Shown: positions 52,268 to 62,954, numbered from the stretch's first letter. The stretch: 64,000 nt of DNA from Pseudovibrio sp. Alg231-02 (GCF_900143565.1 NZ_FREX01000001.1:1069068-1133067); one strand, 5' to 3'. Notes: a model not told the origin generated them from the sequence alone. Program-made: numbers and translations.

Positions 52268-55201
52268 ATGACCGATACACCGAGCCGCGATTATTCGGAC
52301 ACGCTCAACCTGCCTAAAACTGATTTCCCAATGCGGGCAGGCCTTCCAAAGAATGAACCTAAGATCCTCGCCAAATGGTTGGACAAGGACCTTTACAAGG
52401 TGATGCGTGATCAATCTGCAGGTCGCCCTAAGTTCATCCTGCATGATGGCCCTCCTTATGCGAACGGCAACATCCATATTGGTCATGCACTGAACAAGAC
52501 CCTGAAGGACATCATCAATCGCTCCATGCAGATGCAGGGCTTTGATGCGAACTACGTGCCTGGCTGGGATTGTCATGGTCTGCCGATCGAATGGAAGATC
52601 GAAGAGCAGTATCGCAAAAAAGGCAAAAACAAAGACGCTGTGCCGATCAACGAATTCCGTAAGGAATGCCGTGAATTTGCAGACAAGTGGATCGATGTTC
52701 AGCGTGAAGAATTCAAGCGCCTTGGCATTGAAGCAGACTGGGACAACCCATATCTGACCATGCGCTACGACAGTGAAGCTGTGATTGCGAAAGAACTGAT
52801 GAAGTTCGCAACATCCGGCCAGTTGTACCGTGGCTCCAAGCCTGTGATGTGGTCCATCGTTGAGAAGACTGCTCTTGCTGAAGCGGAAGTGGAGTATGAA
52901 GACCATATCTCCCACACCATCTGGGTAACCTTCCCGATTGTGTCCGGCAATGAAGCGCTGATCGGCAAGAAAGTGGTTATCTGGACAACCACTCCATGGA
53001 CCATCCCTGCGAACCGCGCGATCTCGTTCTCTAACGACATCAGCTATGGCATCTACAAGGTGACTGAGGCTGCTGAAGACAACTGGGCGAAGGTTGGCGA
53101 AGAATACATCCTTGCTGACAAGCTTGCTGAGTCTGTTTTTGAAGCCTCCCGCGTTGATGCCTATGAGCGTGTTTCCGATGTTGATGTGAGCACAATCGAA
53201 TACTGCGCGCATCCGCTGCGTGGTGCAGAAGGCGCTGGCGACTACTTCGACTTCAACGTACCGATGCTTGCCGGTGAGCATGTCACCGATGATGCTGGTA
53301 CTGGCTTCGTGCACACCGCTCCTGGTCATGGTCAGGAAGATTTCCAGATGTTCCTGGACAACCGGGAAGCCTTTGCAAAAGCTGGTACTGAACAGGTTCC
53401 GATGACCGTTCAGCCGGATGGATCCTACTATCCGCATGTGCCGCTGTTTGAAGGCAAGTACATCCTGGACCGTAAAGGCAAGGAAGGCTCCACCAACAAA
53501 GCTGTTATCGAAAAGCTGACAGAAGTTGGCGGTCTGATGGCTCGTGGGCGTGTGAAGCACTCCTATCCGCATTCCTGGCGCTCTAAAGCTCCATTGATCT
53601 TCCGTAACACGCCGCAGTGGTTTGTTTACATGGACAAAGAACTTTCCGAGGAAGCCAAAGGGGACACTCTGCGTGCTCGCGCGCTGAAGGCGATCTCCGA
53701 GACCCGTTTTGTGCCAGCAACTGGTCAGAACCGTCTGAACGCCATGATCGAAGCCCGCCCTGACTGGGTTCTTTCCCGTCAGCGTGCATGGGGCGTGCCG
53801 ATCACCGTGCTTGTGAACAAGGAAACCGGTGAAGTTTTGAAGGACGAAGCGGTTAACGCGCGTATCTTTGAAGCTTTCCAGAATGAAGGTGCGGATGCAT
53901 GGTTTGAAGAAGGCGCAACGCAGCGCTTCCTCGGTGATGCATATGATGCTGAGAACTTCGAGAAAGTCGAGGACATCCTCGACGTGTGGTTCGATTCCGG
54001 TTCAACACACGCCTTCTGCATGGAACGCCGTGAAGACCTGAACCCGAACCGTAAAGGTTTGGGTGGTGACGACTACGTTCTGTACCTTGAGGGTACCGAT
54101 CAGCACCGTGGCTGGTTCCACTCTTCCCTCTTGGAAAGCTGTGGTACTCGTGGTCATGCACCATATGACGCTGTTCTCACACACGGTTTCACCATGGATG
54201 AGCAAGGCCGCAAGATGTCTAAGTCTTTGGGCAACACGGTTGCGCCTCAGGACGTCATCAAGCAGTACGGCGCTGACATTCTGCGTTTGTGGGTTGGCTC
54301 CGTCGATTATGCTGAAGACCAGCGTATCGGCCCTGAGATCATCAAGACCAACGTTGATGCCTACCGCAAGATGCGTAACACTCTGCGCTTCATGCTTGGG
54401 TCTCTTGGTCACTATGACGGCGAAGAGATTGCTCTTGCTGACATGAATGAGCTTGAGCTGTTGATGTTGCACCGTCTGGCTGAGCTGGATGTGCTGGTTC
54501 GTGATGCCTATCAGGCGTTCGACAGCAAGCGCGTGTTCTCTGCTCTGTTTAACTTCATGACTGTTGAGTTGTCCGCATTCTACTTCGATATCCGCAAGGA
54601 TGCGCTGTATTGCGATGCTCCATCTTCCACGAAGCGCAAAGCCTCTCTTTATGTGATTGAGCAGCTGTTCCGTCATCTGACCATGTGGCTGGCACCAATC
54701 CTGCCATTCACCATGGAAGAGAGCTGGATCTACCGTTACGGTGAAGCGACAACTTCTGTGCACCTGCAGCAGTTCCCTGCTGTTTCTTCTGCGTGGAGAA
54801 ACGATGAGCTGGCAGCTAAGTGGGAGAAGGTTCGTACGGTGCGCCGTGTGATCACTGGTGCATTGGAAATCGAACGCCGTGAAAAGCGGATCGGTTCTTC
54901 TTTGGAAGCACATCCAACCGTTTACATCTCTGATGCGGACCTGATGGCTGCTCTGGACGGGCTGGACGCTGCAGAAATCGCGATCACATCCCAGCTGAAC
55001 CTGTCCTCTGACAGCGCTCCTGAAGGTGCGTTCACGTTGGAAGACACTGCTGGTGTTGGCGTTGTGCCAGGTCTTGCTGAGGGCAACAAGTGTGCCCGCT
55101 CCTGGAAGATCCTGCCAGAAGTTGGTGCAGACGCTGAGTATCCTGAGCTGACACTGCGCGATGCGGATGCAATGCGCGAGCTGGATGGCGCGACTGTTTA
55201 A
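52268..55201 (+). CDS. ileS: Isoleucyl-tRNA synthetase
   Basis: A 977-residue class Ia synthetase. ATP-binding signatures are HIGH (70-73, in [14 protein letters not shown]) and KMSKS (about 649-653, in [13 protein letters not shown]). The editing domain includes [13 protein letters not shown] and [12 protein letters not shown]. The C-terminus reads [12 protein letters not shown], keeping only one of the zinc-ribbon cysteines of the E. coli enzyme; loss of that ribbon is, as far as I recall, usual in this bacterial group. It is followed 9 bp later by lspA. Long range of strong codon bias indicates high expression. Confidence 0.97.
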   Translation: MTDTPSRDYSDTLNLPKTDFPMRAGLPKNEPKILAKWLDKDLYKVMRDQSAGRPKFILHDGPPYANGNIHIGHALNKTLKDIINRSMQMQGFDANYVPGWDCHGLPIEWKIEEQYRKKGKNKDAVPINEFRKECREFADKWIDVQREEFKRLGIEADWDNPYLTMRYDSEAVIAKELMKFATSGQLYRGSKPVMWSIVEKTALAEAEVEYEDHISHTIWVTFPIVSGNEALIGKKVVIWTTTPWTIPANRAISFSNDISYGIYKVTEAAEDNWAKVGEEYILADKLAESVFEASRVDAYERVSDVDVSTIEYCAHPLRGAEGAGDYFDFNVPMLAGEHVTDDAGTGFVHTAPGHGQEDFQMFLDNREAFAKAGTEQVPMTVQPDGSYYPHVPLFEGKYILDRKGKEGSTNKAVIEKLTEVGGLMARGRVKHSYPHSWRSKAPLIFRNTPQWFVYMDKELSEEAKGDTLRARALKAISETRFVPATGQNRLNAMIEARPDWVLSRQRAWGVPITVLVNKETGEVLKDEAVNARIFEAFQNEGADAWFEEGATQRFLGDAYDAENFEKVEDILDVWFDSGSTHAFCMERREDLNPNRKGLGGDDYVLYLEGTDQHRGWFHSSLLESCGTRGHAPYDAVLTHGFTMDEQGRKMSKSLGNTVAPQDVIKQYGADILRLWVGSVDYAEDQRIGPEIIKTNVDAYRKMRNTLRFMLGSLGHYDGEEIALADMNELELLMLHRLAELDVLVRDAYQAFDSKRVFSALFNFMTVELSAFYFDIRKDALYCDAPSSTKRKASLYVIEQLFRHLTMWLAPILPFTMEESWIYRYGEATTSVHLQQFPAVSSAWRNDELAAKWEKVRTVRRVITGALEIERREKRIGSSLEAHPTVYISDADLMAALDGLDAAEIAITSQLNLSSDSAPEGAFTLEDTAGVGVVPGLAEGNKCARSWKILPEVGADAEYPELTLRDADAMRELDGATV

Positions 55202-55210
55202 GCGAACGAT

Positions 55211-55735
55211 GTGACGAGGGAATTAACCTTGAAGAAACTGAAGCTTTGGGGACATCACAGTTCCCTCGTCCTCCTCCTTGCCATAGCTGGTCTGGTTGTT
55301 GATCAGATTGCCAAGTTCTGGGCTGTCGCTCATTTCTCAGGTGGCGGTATTCCTACAATCCCAGTTGGCCCTTTTCTGGATCTGGTTCTGGTCTGGAACA
55401 AAGGCGTTTCCTACGGATTTTTCCAGCAAACGACAGAGCTTGGCCGCTGGGGATTGGCAGCCTTTACGGTTGTTGCCTCAGTTTTCATCTGGTTCTGGAG
55501 TGCGCGCGCAAGTAACCGGCTGGAAGGTTTCTGCCTAGGGCTGGTTCTCTCCGGCGCCCTGAGCAATGGTTTTGACCGCCTCTATTATGGCAAAGTCGTC
55601 GATTACCTCTATTTCCATGTTGGGGAATTTTCCTGGTACGTCTTCAATCTTGCCGATGCATGGATTGTTATTGGCGCTGCTGGTTTGCTGCTCGACACCT
55701 TATTTATTGGCAAAAATAAGGATAGCCGGCCCTAA
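55211..55735 (+). CDS. lspA: Lipoprotein signal peptidase (signal peptidase II)
   Basis: Inner-membrane aspartyl protease that removes lipoprotein signal peptides. The catalytic aspartates are in NGFDRLYYGKVVDYLYFH and FNLADAWIVIGA; VVDQIAKFW and LVWNKGVSYGF are conserved substrate-site phrases. Four transmembrane segments. 174 residues from GTG 55211; a TTG at 55229 has GAGGGA 7 nt upstream and may be the true start, removing six residues. Follows ileS at 9 bp and precedes a lipoprotein gene. Confidence 0.95.
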   Translation: MTRELTLKKLKLWGHHSSLVLLLAIAGLVVDQIAKFWAVAHFSGGGIPTIPVGPFLDLVLVWNKGVSYGFFQQTTELGRWGLAAFTVVASVFIWFWSARASNRLEGFCLGLVLSGALSNGFDRLYYGKVVDYLYFHVGEFSWYVFNLADAWIVIGAAGLLLDTLFIGKNKDSRP

Positions 55736-55933
55736 AACTGCCTAATTCTCAATTATATGTGGGGAATATCGGGTGCTTCTGGGCATAACTACACACTTAG
55801 GGCCTTCATGGTTTCGTGATTCCTGTTTTAAGGTGGCATCACTGGATTATGAGGACTACAGATTTCGCAGGCTGTCATTTGACCCGTGATGCCTGTCAAA
55901 CGCCGTTTTGATGGTGATCGGGAAACAAGGGTA

Positions 55934-56671
55934 ATGAAATTGCAAAGCCGTAGCAAAAAATTCGTTGTTCGGGCCACTTTTGTTTGCGGGCTCTCTCTCG
56001 CACTATCCGCCTGTATGACAGGTAATGGTGACTTCGATGATGGCACTGAAACCACCGATTTGAGTTTGATGACGGGTGTCTTGAGCGCCGTTGGTCTTGA
56101 GTCTCAGAAGAACACTGACATCAAGTACAAAGAGCGTGCTCCGCTTGTTATGCCGACACAGGCTGGCAACCTTCCGCAGCCTGATTCCCGCAAGCTTTCT
56201 GAAGTCGCTAGCAACTGGCCGGTTGACCGCTCCAAGGAAGAACTTGAAGAGATCCGCGCGTTCTACAAGGTAGAGCCAGGTGAACCTTTGAGCATTGAGC
56301 AAATGCGCGGTCACCCTGCGCTGAAAAAGGCTGCAGCTCGTCCTCGCGATTTCGCAGCTGAGAAACGTCAGCAGCAGCTTCTTGATGGTGACAAGCTGAG
56401 CCCGACTGAACTGGCAGCTCTTGGCAGGCAGTATCAGGACGCTAAAAAACAGCTTGGTGGCAAGGATGTGGAAGCACCGATTTGCGCACCTGGCGATCCA
56501 AGTTGTACGCCGACACGCAAATACCTGACCGAGCCTCCAGTGGCTTACTCCACTCCTGTTGCAGGCGTTGCTTTTGCGACCCCGGAAGTGGACGAAAGCG
56601 AAGAAGTTCGCAAAAAGCGTGAAGCAGCAGCAATTGAAGACGGCGCTCGTATCGATATGAGTAAGCAGTAA
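55934..56671 (+). CDS. Lipoprotein, possibly DUF3035/BamF-like
   Basis: A 245-residue lipoprotein: signal peptide 1-26 ending in the lipobox LSAC (Cys27). The mature part has ERAPLVMPTQAGNLPQPDSRK (about 73-93), which resembles the PLvvPP-type motif of DUF3035/BamF lipoproteins of the outer-membrane assembly complex, then a charged, low-complexity C-terminus. Assignment to BamF is inference; position between lspA and the M16 pair fits. The ATG at 55934 starts a proper signal peptide; the frame is open from 55886. Confidence 0.8.
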   Translation: MKLQSRSKKFVVRATFVCGLSLALSACMTGNGDFDDGTETTDLSLMTGVLSAVGLESQKNTDIKYKERAPLVMPTQAGNLPQPDSRKLSEVASNWPVDRSKEELEEIRAFYKVEPGEPLSIEQMRGHPALKKAAARPRDFAAEKRQQQLLDGDKLSPTELAALGRQYQDAKKQLGGKDVEAPICAPGDPSCTPTRKYLTEPPVAYSTPVAGVAFATPEVDESEEVRKKREAAAIEDGARIDMSKQ

Positions 56672-56727
56672 GAACCTCTCTCACAGAGAGTTCAAGTCTT
56701 ACTGAAAGCCTGAATAAACTATGAAGC

Positions 56728-56753
56728 AAGCGCGACGATGTTCGCGCTTTTTT
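56728..56753 (+). terminator. Terminator after the lipoprotein gene
   Basis: Stem AAGCGCGA/TCGCGCTT (8 bp) with a 6-nt loop is followed by TTTTC. Confidence 0.85.
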
Positions 56754-56857
56754 CATTATAGCTGCAATAGATTACGAATAATTCACGAGGAGATTAACCA
56801 CAATCACGGTATAGGTAGGGCAGCTGTGTCCTGCTCATTTTAAAGGGAGCCCCCTAC

Positions 56858-58267
56858 GTGACTGGTCGATCTCTCGCGCTTAAAGCCCTCGCTTTGAGTC
56901 TGGTTGTTTTCGCAAGCCCAGTATTGCCCGTGGCTGCGGATACAACAGGGAAAGCTTCAATCGAAGACTTTTCAAAAATACACATCGGCGGAACCGATGT
57001 CTCCCAAACCACTCTCGACAATGGCCTTCAGGTGGTTGTCATCCCTGACCGACGCGCCCCGATTGTGACCCACATGGTGTGGTACCGCGTTGGCGGAGCA
57101 GATGAAAAACCCGGTAAATCCGGCATCGCGCATTTTCTTGAACATCTCATGTTCAAAGGAACCAAGAATACACCAGAGGGTGAGTTCTCCAAAAAGGTTG
57201 CTCAGGTAGGTGGTCAGGAAAACGCCTTCACCTCTCAAGACTACACGGCCTATTATCAGCAGGTTGCCAAAGAGCATCTGGAAATGGTGATGGGCTATGA
57301 GGCTGATCGCATGTCCAACCTGATCCTGACTGAAAAGCAGGTTGATCCGGAACGGGATGTGGTGCTCGAAGAGCGTTCCCAACGCGTGGACCGCAGTCCC
57401 GCGGCCAGATTATCTGAGACATTCGATCAGGTCCTGTTTCCGAACAGCCCCTACGGTATTCCGGTGATTGGCTGGAAAAACGAAATTCAGGCGCTGAACA
57501 AAGACGATGCTATCGCCTTTTACGACAAGTACTACACACCAAACAACGCAATCCTGATTGTCGCCGGTGACGTGACTTCGGAAGACGTTCTGGCCCTCGC
57601 CAAGAAGACCTATGGCAAGGTTGAGCAACGTGCAGACCCGGGACCACGTGATCGTCCGCATGTCCAGATCGTGCCAGGTAATCGCGAAGTCAGCCTGCAG
57701 AGTGATCAGGTTGCGCAGCCAAGCCTGCAACATGGCTGGATCGTACCAAGCTCGACCACTGCAGAGCCGAGTGACTCTGAAGCTCTTGAAGTGCTTTCAG
57801 ACATTTTAGGTGGCGGCGCTAACAGCCGGCTTTACAAAGCGCTGGTGATTGAAGGCGAAGTCGCAACCAGTGCTGGTGCCTGGTACCAATCCACCGCTTT
57901 GGATGACACCCGCTTCATTCTTTACACCTCTCCAAAGGATGGTGTTGAGCTTGAAGAACTTGAGAAACGTGCTCTGGCAATCGTGAATGATGTTCTTGAG
58001 AACGGTGTGACGGCTGAAGAAGTGGAACGTTCTAAACGCTCTATGCTGGCCTCTGCCATTTACGCGCAAGACAAGCAAGACGTGCTTGCGCGCATCTTTG
58101 GGACAGCTCTGACCACAGGCGGTTCTGTTGAGAAGGTTCAGACCTGGCCTGCTCGCATTGCCAAAGTGACACCTGAACAGGTTCAGGCAGTTGCACAGAA
58201 GTACCTTAGTGAAACCAGTGTGGCGAGCTATCTGATGCCTGCTGCAAAACCTGAAAATGCAGAGTGA
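56858..58267 (+). CDS. M16 family zinc metallopeptidase, catalytic subunit
   Basis: A 469-residue periplasmic peptidase of the M16B (processing peptidase) type. Signal peptide about 1-27 (ending PVAA). The inverted zinc motif HFLEH (His92, Glu95, His96) and the distal Glu in MGYEADRM are intact; GAWYQSTALDDT and the R/Y substrate region lie in the second half. It pairs with the non-catalytic M16 gene 13 bp downstream, as in MPP-like alphaproteobacterial pairs. The GTG start has GGGAG upstream. Probably degrades or processes periplasmic or envelope peptides. Confidence 0.93.
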   Translation: MTGRSLALKALALSLVVFASPVLPVAADTTGKASIEDFSKIHIGGTDVSQTTLDNGLQVVVIPDRRAPIVTHMVWYRVGGADEKPGKSGIAHFLEHLMFKGTKNTPEGEFSKKVAQVGGQENAFTSQDYTAYYQQVAKEHLEMVMGYEADRMSNLILTEKQVDPERDVVLEERSQRVDRSPAARLSETFDQVLFPNSPYGIPVIGWKNEIQALNKDDAIAFYDKYYTPNNAILIVAGDVTSEDVLALAKKTYGKVEQRADPGPRDRPHVQIVPGNREVSLQSDQVAQPSLQHGWIVPSSTTAEPSDSEALEVLSDILGGGANSRLYKALVIEGEVATSAGAWYQSTALDDTRFILYTSPKDGVELEELEKRALAIVNDVLENGVTAEEVERSKRSMLASAIYAQDKQDVLARIFGTALTTGGSVEKVQTWPARIAKVTPEQVQAVAQKYLSETSVASYLMPAAKPENAE

Positions 58268-58280
58268 GAGGGGACGCTCG

Positions 58281-59636
58281 ATGAAAGCTAAAGTTCTTAT
58301 GGCAGCTTCTGCCTCCGCTTCCCGCATGACGGCAAGTTTGTTTGCGTTGCTGGCCTTGTCATTCCTGTTCGTCGCTACCTTTGTGCAGAACAGCCAGGCT
58401 ATTGAGATCCAAGAGGTTAAAAGCCCCGGAGGGATCACAGCATGGTTGGTGGAAGACTACACTGTTCCGATCATCGCACTGAACTTTGCGTTTGCAGGTG
58501 GTAGCTCTCAGGATTCAGATGCCAAGCTGGGTGTGACCAACCTCTTGAGCACCATGCTTGATGAAGGGGCTGGTGATCTGGATTCCCAAGCCTTTCAGGG
58601 ACGTCTTGAAGATCTGACCATGAGTCTGTCCTTCAGTTCTGGCCGCGACTTCTTCTATGGGTCTTTCCAGAGCTTGCAGGCCAATAAAGATCACACCTTT
58701 GAGATGCTTCGTCTGGCTGTGAACGAGCCACGTTTTGATAGTGATCCGCTTGAGCGGATGAAAGCACAGACGATCTCTGGCATTCGTCGTAGCCTGAAGC
58801 GCCCAGATGCTCTGGCTGGTTTGAATTTGTCCAAGACCATCTTCCCTGATCACCCTTATGGCCGCCCAAGCCGAGGAACTGAGGATACGGTTGCCAAGCT
58901 GACTTCTGATGATCTGAAAACACAGCGCGCAAAGATCTTTGCAAAGGACTCTTTGAAGATCGGCGTTGTGGGAGCCATTAGTGCTGATGAACTGGCCAAC
59001 GTTTTGGACAAAGTCTTTGCAAACTTGCCTGAAAACGGTGATCTGGTTGCTATTCCCAATGTGGAGCCTGTGACAGATAAGGCTGTTCACGTTGACTTTG
59101 AGAGCCCTCAGACCTCCATTCAGTTCGCTCTGCCGGGTTATGAGCGTCATGATCCGAAGTTCATGTCTGCCTTCGTGATGAACCACATTCTGGGTGGTGG
59201 ATCATTTTCTTCATGGCTCTATGACGAAATCCGCGAGCAGCGTGGTCTGGCTTACTCCGTTGGCTCTTATCTGGTTCCTTACAAGCACGCAGCGCTGTTG
59301 ATGGGGTCCACGGGTACACGCTCGGACAAAGCTGGTGAAGCGATTGATATCATCAAGAAGCAGATGGTGCGTATGGCGCAGACTGGCCCTACTCCAGCTG
59401 AACTTGAAGAAGCGAAGTCCTATCTGACTGGCAATTACGCTCTCAACTTTGACAGCTCCAGCAGCATTGCCCGTCAGCTGACAGGCATTCAGACCCAAGA
59501 GCTGGGCATTGATTACATCGACAAGCGTAATGAGATGGTTGAAGCGGTGACACTGGAAGGTGTTCGTGAGGTTGCTCAGGACATGTTTGATGGCATTGAG
59601 CCAACCTTTGTTACGGTTGGCAAACCACTGAACTAA
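58281..59636 (+). CDS. M16 family protein, non-catalytic partner
   Basis: A 451-residue exported M16 protein. The HxxEH motif is replaced (the aligned stretch reads LLSTMLDEGAG), so it cannot bind zinc, but the Arg/Tyr pair of the second domain is present (EIREQRGLAYSVGSYL). This is the usual regulatory subunit arrangement: it clamps substrate for the catalytic partner encoded just upstream. ATG 58281 has GAGAGGGG upstream, and the frame before it overlaps the upstream gene's end. Confidence 0.92.
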   Translation: MKAKVLMAASASASRMTASLFALLALSFLFVATFVQNSQAIEIQEVKSPGGITAWLVEDYTVPIIALNFAFAGGSSQDSDAKLGVTNLLSTMLDEGAGDLDSQAFQGRLEDLTMSLSFSSGRDFFYGSFQSLQANKDHTFEMLRLAVNEPRFDSDPLERMKAQTISGIRRSLKRPDALAGLNLSKTIFPDHPYGRPSRGTEDTVAKLTSDDLKTQRAKIFAKDSLKIGVVGAISADELANVLDKVFANLPENGDLVAIPNVEPVTDKAVHVDFESPQTSIQFALPGYERHDPKFMSAFVMNHILGGGSFSSWLYDEIREQRGLAYSVGSYLVPYKHAALLMGSTGTRSDKAGEAIDIIKKQMVRMAQTGPTPAELEEAKSYLTGNYALNFDSSSSIARQLTGIQTQELGIDYIDKRNEMVEAVTLEGVREVAQDMFDGIEPTFVTVGKPLN

Positions 59637-59662
59637 CTCTTACGCAAAGCATGAAAACAAGC

Positions 59663-59700
59663 AGGCGAGTTGATGAAAATCAGCTCGCCTCTTTCTTTAG
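59663..59700 (+). terminator. Terminator after the M16 pair
   Basis: A 12-bp stem AGGCGAGTTGAT/ATCAGCTCGCCT with one wobble and a GAAA loop is followed by CTTTCTTT. It reaches into the last codons of the convergent EAL gene, whose C-terminal residues it encodes on the other strand. Confidence 0.8.
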
Positions 59701-61122
59701 TGACCGCGGGTTTGGCGCGCCTTGCAGAACGTCTGCACGGACAGGACGCGGCGGTGAGAACAGGAAGCCCTGTGCACAGCGGATGTCCATTTCCAGAAGC
59801 TCCAGTACAGCGCCTTCGCTCTCCACGTGATCCACGATCAGCTCAATGCCATAGCGTTGCAGCAAACTGCCAAAATCAGCCGGATGGATGTTGCTCTTGG
59901 CCAGATCATCTTCATGCAACAACAGGCGTGATGCATGCAGCTTTGCAAAGCGGAAGCCGCGATCAGCCAGAGCGCGGAAGTCCATGCGCAGATCGGTGAT
60001 GCGGTCCACAGAGAACCGGAAGCCCAGCTCAGCCAGTGCAGCGAGGCTCTCATACTCAATCGCGCTCATGACAGCGACATCAGCTTGTGAGAATTCAAAG
60101 ATCAACAGATCTGAGTATGTGTCGTTGGCGCGCACGAACTCCAGAAAGCCCGGGAAGAAGTTTTCATCCATGAGCGTGCTTGGAGACAGGTTACAGAACA
60201 AGCCTGCTTCTCTGTTGCGGGTTGCCAGACGCTTCAGAATCTGAAGGGAACGGAACAACAAAATGTTGTCGATCGCAGGCATCTGGCCGGTGCGGTCCGC
60301 TTCCTGAAGGAACTCGATTGGCTCCAGCGTATCGCCATTGGCTTTGCGCAGACGCGTCAGGGCTTCGTAATAGCGAACACGGCGCTGTGGCAATGTCACG
60401 ATTGGCTGGAGGTAAAGGTCCACCCTGCCGGCTTCGATGCTTGCGCGAATTTCTTCTGCCAGAGCGGCATTTGGGTGATGCATGCGCGGAGCTGCCGGGC
60501 GCTTCATCTCCGGTGCGCGCGTCTCAGCAAACGGTTCCTGCACCGCACCCATCGGTTGACTTGCAGCCATTGGTTGGCCTGCTGCGCTCGCAAATGCAGC
60601 AGCTGCCTGACTGGCCAGATCAACAGATGGTTCTCTCACCGCTGCCTGCGGAGCGGCCAGGCGCTGAGCTGGTTGAGGCTGAAGCTGTGCCTGCTTGGTG
60701 CGCTGGTCCTCGATGGCAATGCCCTGATCCTCGATCCGGGTTTCCATGTCGGCCATGGCTTCGGCCATCTGCTTCACCAGAGAACCGATTACCTCCACTT
60801 CAGCAAACAGCGGGTCGATCTCTTCCCGTGTGCGACGCGGAATGTTGTGCTCGACGCCAGTGAGGCGGCCTTCGAGGTTTCCGACATCATCATCGATGAC
60901 TGCAATCCGCTCTTCCAAGCGATTGACAGCGTCAGATACCGCAGATTTTTCCTGAGAGCGGGTCAACATGAAATGGATGAAGATCATGGTGCACATCGCC
61001 GTGAAGGCAACGGTGATGGCCTCGCCAACCGGACGCGCAAAAAGGTAGACCATCACAGTGCCACAAGAGGCCGCAATGGCTGAAATAGAAAACAAAATGG
61101 AAATGTTCGCCAAGCGCGTCAT
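59680..61122 (-). CDS. Membrane-anchored EAL domain protein with altered metal site
   Basis: A 480-residue protein: two transmembrane helices (about 8-28 and 33-53), a coiled coil (about 58-145), a Gln/Ala/Pro linker and a C-terminal EAL domain (about 220-460). The EAL motif is present (Glu253), as are Asn311, Glu343, Lys394, Glu434 and the QGF end (451), but the paired aspartates of canonical DDFGTG read D373-R374-ITD, so one metal ligand is replaced. Phosphodiesterase activity on cyclic di-GMP is therefore doubtful and it may be a binding protein. Convergent with the M16 pair. Confidence 0.88.
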   Translation of the reverse strand: MTRLANISILFSISAIAASCGTVMVYLFARPVGEAITVAFTAMCTMIFIHFMLTRSQEKSAVSDAVNRLEERIAVIDDDVGNLEGRLTGVEHNIPRRTREEIDPLFAEVEVIGSLVKQMAEAMADMETRIEDQGIAIEDQRTKQAQLQPQPAQRLAAPQAAVREPSVDLASQAAAAFASAAGQPMAASQPMGAVQEPFAETRAPEMKRPAAPRMHHPNAALAEEIRASIEAGRVDLYLQPIVTLPQRRVRYYEALTRLRKANGDTLEPIEFLQEADRTGQMPAIDNILLFRSLQILKRLATRNREAGLFCNLSPSTLMDENFFPGFLEFVRANDTYSDLLIFEFSQADVAVMSAIEYESLAALAELGFRFSVDRITDLRMDFRALADRGFRFAKLHASRLLLHEDDLAKSNIHPADFGSLLQRYGIELIVDHVESEGAVLELLEMDIRCAQGFLFSPPRPVRADVLQGAPNPRSLKKEAS

Positions 61123-61502
61123 ATCCTTAAGAGTACCTGTTGGTCCGAATCACAAAATACATACCTGAATTTTGCCGCATTTACCGAGGTCGTTCGAACC
61201 CTATACCCATTATATTTCTAGGGAAAACCCGTGTTGTCCCCGCAAGAATGACAATAGAGCTACATATATCATCAGCGCATACGATTTTCGTCACAATCCC
61301 GAGCTGAACTTAGGCGAGCGATTCTGGCGAACAATGATATTTATCGGGTAAGAAAGTTGCTCGAAGCGTTCTGCGTGAAAGAAATTAACTGCATAATGCA
61401 ATCAACCTCGAAAACGAAAAGGGTTTGTTTACCCTGTTTGCACAAACTCAGGGTGTCGAATGATTTTCGACCTGATGTATTGATTTTTGAGGTTGCCTGC
61501 CA
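61123..61502. other. Divergent intergenic region before the sigma-54 regulator gene
   Basis: About 380 bp without a credible gene. Two hairpins stand in tandem just before the coding start: ACCCTG/CAGGGT extended by TTTG/CAAA (61431-61454) and GTCGAA/TTCGAC (61455-61471). They may form a leader structure of the downstream gene. Confidence 0.45.
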
Positions 61503-62954
61503 ATGGGATCCCCCAAAGCTACCAATAGGTTTTTGAACGCCTGTGTCGTCGACACTAATCGTGCAGAGGCTCGTAAAACCAGTAGTGCTTTGTCGAAGCA
61601 TGTTACCAGCGGACAACCTGCGCATGTTCTTGCGAGCAAAGAACATGCTGTCGCCTTTTTGCGGCATACCCCAATCAATATCGTTATTGTCGATCTTGAA
61701 TGCATCGGTGGGGAAGCCGAGCTTTCCGAGATTGTCGCTGCTGCGCCACGCGCGGTTATGATTGCTGTCAGTGCCAAGGGGTCTGTGAGCCGCGCCATGA
61801 ATGCCATGCGCAATGGCGCCCATGACTTTTTGACCAAACCTTACACAAGCGAAATGCTTTTGGAGAAACTTGAAGCACATCTGGGTGTCTTCAAAAGAGC
61901 GGCACCCTCTCCGTCCCTTTCAGCCGCGACTGGCTCTGAGGCGATTGTCTCCAGCGACACGTCTGGAACAGCTGCTCAGTTTGAAGGGTTTGTTGGTGCT
62001 TCCAACCGCATGCAAAGCGTTTATGCGCAGATCAACCGGATGGCGACATCCAGCGCACCAGCCTTCATTACCGGAGAATCAGGTACAGGCAAGGAACTGT
62101 GTGCACAGGCACTGCATGCCAGATCGGCACGCAAAGGCGGGCCTTTTGTCGCAATCAACTGTGGAGCGATTCCGGCCAACTTGATGGAGTCCGAGATCTT
62201 CGGTCATGCACGCGGTGCCTTTACCGGAGCAGATGAGGCCAGAGCTGGTGCAGCAGAGCTTGCCGATGGGGGAACTCTGTTCCTTGATGAGATCGGTGAA
62301 ATGGAACTCTGCCTGCAGAGCAAGCTTTTGCGTTTCCTTCAGACTGGCTCCATTCAACGGGTTGGAGAGCATAAACCACGCTCGCTGGATCTGCGCGTTA
62401 TCTGCGCAACCAACAGAGACCCGAAAACAGAGATCACTGCTGGTCGCTTCCGTGAGGACCTGTTCTATCGTCTCCACGTGCTGCCGATCCGACTACCCGC
62501 TCTTCGGGAGCGCCGCGAAGACATACCGTCCCTCGCTCAAACATTCCTGAAGAAGTATACCGCAGAAGAAAATCGCAGATTTCAGCGTTTTTCGACCTAT
62601 GCAGAAGCTCTTTTGTTGCAGCACAGCTGGCCGGGTAATGTGCGCGAACTGGAGAATGTCATTCGCCAGCTTGTGGTCATGAATGACGGTGATGAAGTCA
62701 CTGAACTCATGCTCTCTCCTTTGCTGCGTGACCAGGCTGTTCCTGTTCTTTCCGAGATTGCCTTCAGCACAAGCGAACCGATGCCTTCCATGGGGCGGTC
62801 AATCGAACCGCTATGGTTTCAGGAAAAGCAGATTATCGAGACCACGCTTGAAACTTTTGACGGCAACATTGCCCTTGCAGCTGCCGCCTTGGAAATCAGC
62901 CCCTCGACTATCTACCGGAAGAAGCAATCCTGGGCTGAACGAGCTGGTGCCTGA
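61503..62954 (+). CDS. Sigma-54-dependent response regulator (NtrC family)
   Basis: A 483-residue activator: receiver domain (1-125) with phosphoacceptor Asp64 in NIVIVDLECIG and Lys near 108 in FLTKPY; AAA+ domain with Walker A GESGTGKE (about 191-198), the sigma-54 contact loop GAFTGA (about 238-243) and the GNVRELENVIRQL sensor; and a Fis-type helix-turn-helix near 450-480 (NIALAAAALEISPSTIYRKK). No sensor kinase gene is adjacent, so it is an orphan and its stimulus is unknown. Receiver residues around Asp64 are unusual (no paired acidic DD). Confidence 0.93.
   Translation: MGSPKATNRFLNACVVDTNRAEARKTSSALSKHVTSGQPAHVLASKEHAVAFLRHTPINIVIVDLECIGGEAELSEIVAAAPRAVMIAVSAKGSVSRAMNAMRNGAHDFLTKPYTSEMLLEKLEAHLGVFKRAAPSPSLSAATGSEAIVSSDTSGTAAQFEGFVGASNRMQSVYAQINRMATSSAPAFITGESGTGKELCAQALHARSARKGGPFVAINCGAIPANLMESEIFGHARGAFTGADEARAGAAELADGGTLFLDEIGEMELCLQSKLLRFLQTGSIQRVGEHKPRSLDLRVICATNRDPKTEITAGRFREDLFYRLHVLPIRLPALRERREDIPSLAQTFLKKYTAEENRRFQRFSTYAEALLLQHSWPGNVRELENVIRQLVVMNDGDEVTELMLSPLLRDQAVPVLSEIAFSTSEPMPSMGRSIEPLWFQEKQIIETTLETFDGNIALAAAALEISPSTIYRKKQSWAERAGA

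Noticed and set aside
52124-53572. A 482-codon minus-strand frame opposite ileS
   Set aside because: Overlaps the unmistakable isoleucyl-tRNA synthetase and reads as low-information antisense.
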